Assembly (NCBI GenBank): GCA_030156305.1
Contig: JASGMZ010000219.1
Coordinates: forward strand, 1 to 5,244
Direction of reading: 5' to 3'
DNA from: Bacteroidales bacterium
Lineage (GTDB): Bacteria; Bacteroidota; Bacteroidia; Bacteroidales; UBA12077
DNA length: 5,244 nt
Below the pieces are notes generated by a model that saw nothing but the letters and a program-made list of their open reading frames with translations, did not search any database and was not told where the DNA came from. Both the position numbers and the translations under genes were made by a program. Within the stretch, counting starts at the first letter, position 1. The number at the start of each line of letters is the position of its first letter. Positions 1 to 5,210 of the stretch are shown one piece after another.

Positions 1-366
1 GATCAGGTAAAAAAGATGATTAAAGGTGAAGGTGGCTTTGTTGCATACCTTGGCACAAACGATGCCTATGAAATAGAAATGAGAATTAAAGATGGTGACG
101 AAAAGGCAAAAGAAGTTCACGACGCCTTAGCTTATCAGTTGGGTAAAGATATTGGCGCTTTAAGTGCTGTTTTAAAGGGAAAGGTTGATGCCATTATACT
201 TACCGGGGGTATGGCTCATGATAAAATGTTGGTTGATTACGTTAAAGAGATGGTTCAATTTATTGCTCCTGTAACTGTTTATCCGGGCGAAGATGAAATG
301 GAAGCTCTTGCTATGAATGGATTGATGGTGATGAAAGGCGAAATTGAACCAAAAGTATATCAATAA
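1..366 (+). CDS. buk: Butyrate kinase, C-terminal part (5' end outside window)
   Basis: Butyrate kinase interconverts butyryl-phosphate + ADP and butyrate + ATP in the cytoplasm. It is the last step of the Ptb-Buk route and may also act on branched-chain acyl phosphates. The frame is open from base 1 (reading Asp-Gln-Val-Lys-Lys before the first Met), so the ATG at 16 is internal and the gene continues to the left. About 121 residues are present, against roughly 350-360 for the family. Visible family signatures are VAYLGTND near the start, the nucleotide-binding ILTGGMAHDK segment of the acetate/butyrate kinase (ASKHA) fold, and the C-terminal PGEDEMEALAMNG stretch. I recognise the last as characteristic of Buk rather than acetate kinase. 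The end is intact, with TAA at 364-366 followed by a terminator, so this is the last gene of its operon. A phosphate butyryltransferase gene upstream would be expected but cannot be seen. Branched-chain fatty acid kinase is the main alternative name. Confidence 0.93.
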   Translation, partial: DQVKKMIKGEGGFVAYLGTNDAYEIEMRIKDGDEKAKEVHDALAYQLGKDIGALSAVLKGKVDAIILTGGMAHDKMLVDYVKEMVQFIAPVTVYPGEDEMEALAMNGLMVMKGEIEPKVYQ

Positions 367-390
367 AAAAAACTTACTTAATATATTTTT

Positions 391-436
391 TGCGTTTATA
401 AATGCTTTTATAAGTTGTTTATGAACGCATTTTTTT
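391..436 (+). terminator. Intrinsic terminator after butyrate kinase
   Basis: Arms 391-402 (TGCGTTTATAAA) and 418-429 (TTTATGAACGCA) pair over 12 bp with a single G-U wobble and a 15-nt loop. Seven T residues follow at 430-436. It begins 24 bases after the butyrate kinase stop and separates that gene from the permease. The bases before the left arm on the + strand are T-rich, so the opposite strand lacks a U-run and termination is expected only on the + strand. Confidence 0.85.
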
Positions 437-484
437 ATACCTAAAAAACAAAACAAAACATTTAAGTTAATGACTGCTAATTTG

Positions 485-492
485 TAGATTTG
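485..492 (+). promoter_or_regulatory. Candidate Bacteroidota -7 element (TAnnTTTG) for the permease gene
   Basis: TAGATTTG matches the Bacteroidota housekeeping -7 consensus TAnnTTTG exactly and lies 17 bases before the permease ATG. It follows the terminator at 391-436, which is where a new promoter is needed. No clean TTG -33 element is found at the usual distance; the best is a weak TTT at 461-463. Transcription from here would give a 5' leader of only about ten bases. This is inferred from the motif and its position alone. Confidence 0.45.
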
Positions 493-509
493 TATCTTAA
501 AATTTAACC

Positions 510-1463
510 ATGTATTTTTCTATTATAACCAGCCAAATATTAATTCTTGCTTTGCTCGCAGTAGTAGGTGTTGTAGCAACAAAACTAAAGGTAATTACCG
601 AGCAGGTAAAAAATAGTATTGCTACGCTAATATTTAATATAACGCTTCCTTTCCTTATTATTACTTCTGTATCACATGTTGAAATTAATAAGGAGATTCT
701 TAACAATAGTATATTAGTATTTATATTATCTTCAGTAGGTATTACCTTGTTGTATTTTATTGGCCGGGCATCAGGTTTTTTTTTCAAACTGGAAACCAAA
801 AAACGAAATATTCATTTGCTGCATACCATGTTTGGAAATGTAGCTTTTTTAGGTTATCCGCTATTTTCTGCCTTATTCCCTGATGGTGAAGGTTTATTAT
901 ATGCTATTATTTATCATTTAACCCAGGATGTATTTATTTGGACTATTGGCATTTTTATATTTAATAGTAGCAAAAAGGTTAAATTTTCTGAAAACCTAAA
1001 ACATTTATTAAATCCTAATACCGTTTCATTTACATTAGGGGCTATTATGCTTTTGCTTGGAATTCAATTTCCTGATTATATCTATAAACCATTTTATGGT
1101 TTAGGGCAAACAACGATTTATATTGCTATGCTTTATATTGGAGCTGTTTTGGCTCAGAATCCAATGATTAAAGCTTTTAAAAAAGCCGAAATTTATGCTT
1201 TGAGTTTTAATAAAATGATTTTAGTCCCCTTTTTATTATTACTTATTATCGAATTTTTAACAAAATTTACCGGAATTCATATCGGAGAAATAGCAAAAAC
1301 CGTGGTGGTTATGCAAACCGGAATGCCTTGTATGGCTATGATTGTCGTGTTAGCAAAAAAATTTGATAGCGATGACCTTCATGCTACCGAAAATTTATTT
1401 CTTTCAACTATTTTAAGTCTGGGAACCCTCCCTTTAATTTATTTACTTATCCAATTTTTTTAA
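510..1463 (+). CDS. AEC family (auxin efflux carrier-like) permease
   Basis: This is an inner-membrane secondary transporter of the AEC / Mem_trans family, whose bacterial members move small organic anions such as malate or malonate; the substrate here cannot be told. The protein has 317 residues, a usual length for the family. Hydrophobic segments fall at about 4-24, 37-54, 65-86, 105-123, 130-151, 172-187, 200-216, 232-250, 262-282 and 296-316, consistent with ten membrane spans in two halves. Family-like motifs are FNITLPFLI (42-50), with Asn and Pro in a broken helix, FGNVAFLGYP (108-117) and MQTGMPCMAM (268-277) in the second half. The charged stretch 152-166 is the expected central cytoplasmic loop. 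The ATG at 510 starts directly at the first hydrophobic segment, so it is the natural start. It lies after a terminator and 218 bases before the sigma gene, so it is probably transcribed alone. No clear terminator is seen after it, only an A/T-only hairpin at 1497-1519 without a T-run. Confidence 0.88.
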   Translation: MYFSIITSQILILALLAVVGVVATKLKVITEQVKNSIATLIFNITLPFLIITSVSHVEINKEILNNSILVFILSSVGITLLYFIGRASGFFFKLETKKRNIHLLHTMFGNVAFLGYPLFSALFPDGEGLLYAIIYHLTQDVFIWTIGIFIFNSSKKVKFSENLKHLLNPNTVSFTLGAIMLLLGIQFPDYIYKPFYGLGQTTIYIAMLYIGAVLAQNPMIKAFKKAEIYALSFNKMILVPFLLLLIIEFLTKFTGIHIGEIAKTVVVMQTGMPCMAMIVVLAKKFDSDDLHATENLFLSTILSLGTLPLIYLLIQFF

Positions 1464-1589
1464 ATATATTTACTTCTTTTGATAGGGTAGATTGTATTTT
1501 TATTATCTTATAATAAGAAACTAATCTAAACAGAGAAAATGATTATTGAAACAACAGAAGGAAATACGTACGTTTTTAAATAACAGGAC

Positions 1590-1687
1590 GATGAAACATC
1601 CATGCACTGAAGTTCACAAAAATGGAAGGAATATAACATGGATGTTCCACGAGGCCAATTAATTAACTAAAATATATTCTTGTGAAA
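1590..1687 (+). repeat. 98-bp direct repeat, copy 1 (leader of the sigma gene)
   Basis: This segment aligns with 2251-2347 over 98 columns with 7 substitutions and one single-base gap (about 92% identity, aligned by hand). The differences are at 1607, 1628, 1651, 1654, 1661, 1668 and 1678, plus one extra C near 1655-1656. Similarity starts abruptly at GATGAAACATCC and ends at the start codon plus one lysine codon (GTGAAA, 1682-1687) of the sigma gene. The copy therefore forms the entire translation-initiation region of that gene. It contains the inverted repeat 1595-1604/1637-1646, the palindrome TGAAGTTCA at 1608-1616, and an open frame of 23 codons (1591-1662). The bases just before 1590 show no similarity to those before copy 2. 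It could be a duplicated regulatory leader or an intergenic repetitive element. Confidence 0.95.
1595..1646 (+). promoter_or_regulatory. Inverted repeat in the sigma-gene leader (operator or RNA hairpin)
   Basis: The arms AACATCCATG (1595-1604) and CATGGATGTT (1637-1646) are perfect 10-bp complements around a 32-base spacer. Beyond a one-base A/C mismatch, two more outer pairs form (G1593-C1648, T1592-A1649). The spacer holds the smaller palindrome TGAA-G-TTCA (1608-1616). None of the differences between the two repeat copies falls in either arm. Whether this acts as a DNA binding site or as an mRNA hairpin cannot be decided from the sequence. Confidence 0.5.
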
Positions 1688-2233
1688 CATTCCGAAAAGG
1701 ATGTTATTAAAAAAATAAGTAAGGGAGATATTCAGCTATTTGAACTGCTTTTTAAAAAGTATTATCAAATGTTGTGTGATTTTGGGATGAATTATTTAAA
1801 AAATATAGATGAAGTAGAAGAGGTAGTGCAGGATGTGTTCTATAATATATGGAAGAACAAACAACAGTTACGAATCAATACATCGATTAAATCTTATTTA
1901 TATACAGCTGTTAAAAACAATAGTTTACAAAAGATCAGAATACATAACCTGGATATGAAATACGAAAAATATTATAAATCTCAATCGTTAAATGATAGTA
2001 TAAGCCCTGCTGATGTGATGAATGCTAAAGAGCTTAATGCTATAATTAATAAAGCATTAGACACTTTACCAGAAAAGGCCAGGATTATTTTTAAAATGAG
2101 TAGGTACGATGGGTTAAAATATCATGAAATTGCAACAAAATTATCTATATCCATAAAAACTGTGGAGTCGAACATGGGAAAAGCATTAAAACATTTTCGT
2201 TCTTATTTAAAGGATTATGCCGAGACTGTTTAA
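1682..2233 (+). CDS. ECF-type RNA polymerase sigma-70 factor (Bacteroidota FecI-like group)
   Basis: This alternative sigma factor directs RNA polymerase to a small set of promoters and is normally held or activated by the FecR protein encoded next to it. The 183 residues match the two-domain ECF plan. Region 2 spans about 17-87, with the polymerase-binding core DEVEEVVQDVFYNIWKNK at 43-60. A linker covers about 90-115. Region 4 spans about 117-173, with LPEKARIIFKMSRYDGLKYHEIA and a helix-turn-helix ending SIKTVESNMGKALKHFR that should read the -35 element. Length and motifs fit the large Bacteroidota sigma-70 expansion family associated with FecR. The start is GTG at 1682: an in-frame TAA at 1664 closes the frame upstream, no ATG lies between, and the next Met (residue 30) is inside region 2. 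No Shine-Dalgarno sequence is evident. The start codon lies within repeat copy 1. The gene is followed after 17 bases by repeat copy 2. Target promoters are unknown; autoregulation through the shared leader is possible but inferred. Confidence 0.93.
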   Translation: MKHSEKDVIKKISKGDIQLFELLFKKYYQMLCDFGMNYLKNIDEVEEVVQDVFYNIWKNKQQLRINTSIKSYLYTAVKNNSLQKIRIHNLDMKYEKYYKSQSLNDSISPADVMNAKELNAIINKALDTLPEKARIIFKMSRYDGLKYHEIATKLSISIKTVESNMGKALKHFRSYLKDYAETV

Positions 2234-2250
2234 ATTTTAAATCATTGAGT

Positions 2251-2347
2251 GATGAAACATCCATGCAATGAAGTTCACAAAAATGGAATGAATATAACAT
2301 GGATGTTCCACAAGACAATTTATTAACCAAAATATATGCTTGTGAAA
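2251..2347 (+). repeat. 97-bp direct repeat, copy 2 (leader of the anti-sigma gene)
   Basis: This is the second copy of the 1590-1687 element, one base shorter. It fills almost all of the 102-base gap between the sigma and FecR genes and runs into the FecR coding start. It carries the same inverted repeat (2256-2265/2298-2307), the same TGAAGTTCA palindrome (2269-2277) and an open frame of 24 codons (2252-2326). The T-to-G difference at 2338 creates an ATG (2336-2338) two codons before GTG 2342, the codon that corresponds to the sigma gene's start in copy 1. The two copies flank the sigma gene in direct orientation, about 660 bases apart. Confidence 0.95.
2256..2307 (+). promoter_or_regulatory. 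Inverted repeat in the anti-sigma leader (operator or RNA hairpin)
   Basis: The arms AACATCCATG (2256-2265) and CATGGATGTT (2298-2307) are identical to those in the sigma leader and separated by the same 32 bases. Two substitutions fall in the spacer, at 2268 and 2289, and leave both arms and the internal TGAAGTTCA palindrome unchanged. Finding the same structure before both partners of the sigma/anti-sigma pair suggests a common regulator or a common RNA fold. Confidence 0.5.
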
Positions 2348-3346
2348 ACTAACGATATAAAATATTGGGATTTAATAGCAAAATTTTTTGCTAATGAGTG
2401 TACCGATAAAGAAGTTGATGTGCTGAATCAATGGATTGAACAATCGACTGAACACAAAAATTTATTTAATGATGTAAAAAACGATTTGGAGATTATTAAC
2501 AAATACACAGCAATGGAAAGAGTAAATGTAGATTCTGCATGGGATAATTTAAAAAGCAGAATTGAGGCAGATGAGCAGCATGAAGAAAAGAAAACAAGGA
2601 CTATAAATTTTAACCGTGTATTAAAATATGCTGCAATGATTGTTGTGGTTGCCGGTTTAGGATTTTTATTTAACATAATTTATCAGGAAAATTTTGGGTA
2701 TTATTCATTTACTGAATATACCGCTGATAATGAAATGAGTAATGAAATTGTTTTACCCGATGGAACGAAAGTATATTTAAATGAAAACAGTAGTTTAAAA
2801 TATCCAGATGAGTTTGATGGAACACAACGAAAAGTAAAACTAACAGGTGAAGCTTTTTTTGATGTGGCAAAAAACAAGGAAAAACCGTTTATTATTGATG
2901 TAAAAAATGCAGAAATCAGAGTTTTAGGAACTTCGTTTAATGTTAGAACAAACCTTAATGATTCTGATGTGGAAGTTTATGTTGAAACCGGGATGGTTGA
3001 AGTCTATAGAAAGAAATCAGATAAAAATAATATTTTAGTTGATCCGGGAAATGTGGGAATAGTAACTAAATCTGAAATTAAAAAACAGAAAAATCATGAT
3101 CCCAATGTTTTGGCATGGAAAACCAAAAATATTGTTTTCCGAGAAGAGCATTTAGTAAATGTTTTTAATACTTTAAGCAGAGTATATCATGTTGATATTC
3201 ATTCAGATAACGAAGAAATTTTAAATTATCGGCTTACATCTACTTTTACAAAACAGGATATTGAATCAGTAATGGAAGTAATTTGCGTTACCTTTAACCT
3301 TAAAGTTGATTATCAAAACAACAAAATAATTGTCTTAAAAAATTAA
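2336..3346 (+). CDS. FecR family anti-sigma / sigma-regulator membrane protein
   Basis: This single-pass inner-membrane protein should carry a periplasmic signal to the ECF sigma factor encoded just upstream. The order of parts in 336 residues is as follows. A cytoplasmic sigma-binding N-terminal region spans about 8-90, with the FFANECTDKEVDVLNQWIEQ motif and the VDSAWDNLKSRI segment. One membrane span lies at about 96-116. The periplasmic FecR domain spans about 125-225, with IVLPDGTKVYLNENSSLKYP, VKLTGEAFFDVAKN, KPFIIDV and VLGTSFNVR. The C-terminal DUF4974-like region spans about 262-336 and resembles an STN fold. Length and order are normal for the Bacteroidota group. The start is ATG 2336, but GTG 2342, two codons in, matches the position of the sigma gene's GTG in the other repeat copy and is a real alternative. 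The gene ends 37 bases before the STN protein, so those two are probably co-transcribed. Its own repeat leader may also allow expression apart from the sigma gene. Confidence 0.93.
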   Translation: MLVKTNDIKYWDLIAKFFANECTDKEVDVLNQWIEQSTEHKNLFNDVKNDLEIINKYTAMERVNVDSAWDNLKSRIEADEQHEEKKTRTINFNRVLKYAAMIVVVAGLGFLFNIIYQENFGYYSFTEYTADNEMSNEIVLPDGTKVYLNENSSLKYPDEFDGTQRKVKLTGEAFFDVAKNKEKPFIIDVKNAEIRVLGTSFNVRTNLNDSDVEVYVETGMVEVYRKKSDKNNILVDPGNVGIVTKSEIKKQKNHDPNVLAWKTKNIVFREEHLVNVFNTLSRVYHVDIHSDNEEILNYRLTSTFTKQDIESVMEVICVTFNLKVDYQNNKIIVLKN

Positions 3347-3383
3347 ATCTTTTATTTTAGTAGATATATAAAAACGGAATAGT

Positions 3384-4919
3384 TTGACAAATCGCATACT
3401 TATCATAAGTACATTAATAATTATATCTTTAACTGGTAATGCTCAAAACCAGGTGTTTGAAACACCCATTACCTATAAAACGAAAGATATCGAACTTTAT
3501 GATGCCCTGAATGAGCTTAGCGAAATGATTGGTTATGAATTTTCGTATAATGCCGATCTTATTCCTGCCCATAAAAGGGTCAAAGCAGATTTTAAAAATG
3601 AAAAATTGCCGGTTATATTAAATAATTTATTGAACGATAGTACTTTAAATTATAAAATTGTTGAAAAGCAAATTGTTATTTATAAAAAAAATACATTAAA
3701 TGCACTGGCTTTTCATCATAGTAATTTAAATGACAGTACATTCCGGTTTACGATAAAAGGAAAAGTTATTGATCAGATTAGTGAGGAGCCATTAGCTTAT
3801 GCTAATATTTCTATTTTAGGCAAGAGTATTGGTACCGTTACCAATAATGACGGAGAATTTGTATTTAAAATACCTGCACAATTTTTACCCTTTAATTTAG
3901 CCGTATCTTTTGTTGGGTATAAAAATGCTATTGTACCTATTAGTGAATTAAGTCGAGATGTTAACATTATTTATCTCAAACGAGCTAACATAAGTTTGCA
4001 AGAGGTTGTTATTCGTTATGTAGAGCCTAAAACATTAATTCGGGAAGCTGTTGAGAAAATTCCAGAAAATTATAGCACCCAGGATAATATTTATACCGTT
4101 TTTTATCGGGAGATTATTCAACGAAATGATGATTATGCTGCTGTAAGTGAAGCGGTTTTAAATGTTTTCAAAAGTCCATATACCAATTATCATAACGATC
4201 ATATCAGGCTGCTTAAAAGTCGTAAAAACATTGATTATAGTATAATGGATACCATTTTTTTTAAACTTAAAGGTGGCCTACATGCTTCTTTGTATCTGGA
4301 TATTATTAAAAATTCAATTAGCTTTATTGATATAGATAAATTGGACCTTTATGAATACACCATGGCAAATATTGTTAAATTTGATAATAGCACTGCTTAT
4401 GAGATAGAATTCTCTCCACGTTATTATCTTAAAGATGAATCTTTTCGTGGTAAAATTTTTATTGACACGGAAACTTCAGCAATAAAAGCTGCTGAATTTG
4501 AAATTGAACCATCAGCAGTATCCAAAATGTCACAAGAACTTGTTGTGAAAAGAAATTGGAGAGTAAAGGTAAAGCCCATATCAGCAAAATATAAAGTTAG
4601 CTATCGTACATTTAATAATGTTTTGCATTTGAATATGGTTAGAGGGGAACTTGATTTTAGGGTTAAAAATCGTAAAAGTTTATTTGCAGATAATTACAAA
4701 ACTATTTTCGAGTTTGCTGTAAATGATATTGATACAACTAATATTGATGATTTTAAACGAAAAGAAATGATTAATACTGAACAAATATTTATCGATCGGG
4801 AAAATGAATATGATGCAGAATTTTGGGGCGAATATAATTTTATTAAACCAGACGAACCACTTGAAGAAGCATTGGTTCGTATCGCTAAAAATCTTAAAAA
4901 AAATGGCTCTATTGAATAA
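3384..4919 (+). CDS. Exported STN + CarboxypepD_reg-like domain protein without a TonB receptor barrel
   Basis: The 511-residue protein starts with a hydrophobic signal peptide (about 1-20; likely cleavage after Asn-Ala, before Gln21). An STN (secretin/TonB N-terminal) domain follows at about 28-102, with the DIELYDALNELSEMIGYEFSY segment. A CarboxypepD_reg-like beta-sandwich lies at about 122-200, with KGKVID, EPLAYANISI, GTVTNNDGEF and VSFVGYK. Then comes ISLQEVVI (203-210), which looks like the TonB-box region of SusC-type receptors. Residues 211-511 are not a plug or barrel. They begin KTLIREAVEKIPENYSTQDN and include GKIFIDTETSAIKAAEFEIE, alternating strands that recall periplasmic or outer-membrane lipid/lipoprotein-handling folds; I cannot name the family. 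The start is TTG 3384: an in-frame TAA lies at 3369, no ATG lies between, and the next Met is residue 48, which would remove the signal peptide. Position after sigma and FecR, where a receptor normally sits, suggests it signals to FecR through STN or is a target gene. Confidence 0.85.
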   Translation: MTNRILIISTLIIISLTGNAQNQVFETPITYKTKDIELYDALNELSEMIGYEFSYNADLIPAHKRVKADFKNEKLPVILNNLLNDSTLNYKIVEKQIVIYKKNTLNALAFHHSNLNDSTFRFTIKGKVIDQISEEPLAYANISILGKSIGTVTNNDGEFVFKIPAQFLPFNLAVSFVGYKNAIVPISELSRDVNIIYLKRANISLQEVVIRYVEPKTLIREAVEKIPENYSTQDNIYTVFYREIIQRNDDYAAVSEAVLNVFKSPYTNYHNDHIRLLKSRKNIDYSIMDTIFFKLKGGLHASLYLDIIKNSISFIDIDKLDLYEYTMANIVKFDNSTAYEIEFSPRYYLKDESFRGKIFIDTETSAIKAAEFEIEPSAVSKMSQELVVKRNWRVKVKPISAKYKVSYRTFNNVLHLNMVRGELDFRVKNRKSLFADNYKTIFEFAVNDIDTTNIDDFKRKEMINTEQIFIDRENEYDAEFWGEYNFIKPDEPLEEALVRIAKNLKKNGSIE

Positions 4920-5024
4920 AGTTGGTGTTAAAAAAATTTGTTATTCTCAACTATATGAAAAAGAGTTCACTACATTATGATTCCAATTTTGAGCATTCCA
5001 AGTATTTTTGTTTTAATAGAGCCA
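4904..5024. repeat. Inverted repeat pair across the end of the STN gene (possible small mobile element)
   Basis: TGGCTCTATTGAA (4904-4916) and TTTAATAGAGCCA (5012-5024) are complementary over 13 positions, 12 Watson-Crick plus one G-U, with 95 bases between them. The left arm encodes the last residues of the STN protein (Gly-Ser-Ile-Glu) just before the stop. No T-run follows on the + strand, so this is not an ordinary terminator for the operon. On the - strand eight T residues would follow the stem (complement of 4896-4903). Ends beginning GGCTCT recall terminal repeats of some insertion sequences (ISL3-type), but no target duplication is clear (flanks AAAAAAAT and AATATAAT) and no transposase is present. 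Confidence 0.5.
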
Positions 5025-5035
5025 ATATAATTAAA

Positions 5036-5153
5036 TAATAAATATCGAATATCAAATGAAAAATGTCAAAGTTATTTTTTCTTTGTAACCGTACTGTTTT
5101 GTTGTGTTAACTTTTTCATTCGATATTTGATATTCGATATTCGATATTTATTA
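5036..5153. repeat. Imperfect inverted repeat with tandem 7-base CGATATT units
   Basis: The right side has four head-to-tail 7-base units at 5121-5148 (CGATATT, TGATATT, CGATATT, CGATATT). The left side has two units in inverted orientation at 5041-5054. The outermost arms 5036-5050 and 5139-5153 are perfect 15-bp complements. If two units (5121-5134) are looped out, the arms extend to 28 bases (5036-5063 against 5112-5153) with one mismatch. The ~48-base centre contains a smaller CAAAG/CTTTG stem (5067-5071/5081-5085). The structure fits an intergenic REP- or MITE-like element with variable unit number. Confidence 0.75.
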
Positions 5154-5210
5154 AACCTAATCACTTATATATATCCTAATATCCGTAAGTTAGTTAAGTT
5201 TTTATTTGTA

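Noticed and set aside
172..456. 94-codon open frame on the - strand opposite the butyrate kinase end
   Set aside because: It is antisense to a well-supported gene, crosses its terminator and has no recognisable domain.
497..799. 100-codon open frame on the - strand opposite the permease gene
   Set aside because: It is antisense to the AEC permease, with low-complexity hydrophobic content mirrored from membrane segments.
1497..1519. A/T-only hairpin after the permease gene as a terminator
   Set aside because: About ten A-T/G-U pairs with a 3-base loop but no GC pairs and no T-run after it; likely chance in AT-rich sequence.
1539..1583. 14-codon frame (MIIETTEGNTYVFK) with an AGAGAA stretch just upstream, before repeat copy 1
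   Set aside because: Too short to support; no recognisable family and no second copy before the fecR gene. It may be a gene remnant, but nothing in the window confirms that.
1613..1637. TTCACA ... TATAAC as a sigma-70-like promoter inside the repeat
   Set aside because: The spacing is only 13 bases and the pattern is not the Bacteroidota TTG/TAnnTTTG type. The ECF consensus for this sigma is unknown.
1638..1670. Short frame starting at the right arm of the inverted repeat (MDVPRGQLIN), with a counterpart at 2299-2352
   Set aside because: The single-base indel between copies shifts the frame, so the two peptides differ after a few residues and the second overlaps the fecR start. This is not conserved coding.
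5067..5074. TAACTTTG on the - strand as a -7 promoter element
   Set aside because: It matches TAnnTTTG, but there is no -33 TTG at a suitable distance and no - strand gene to drive.
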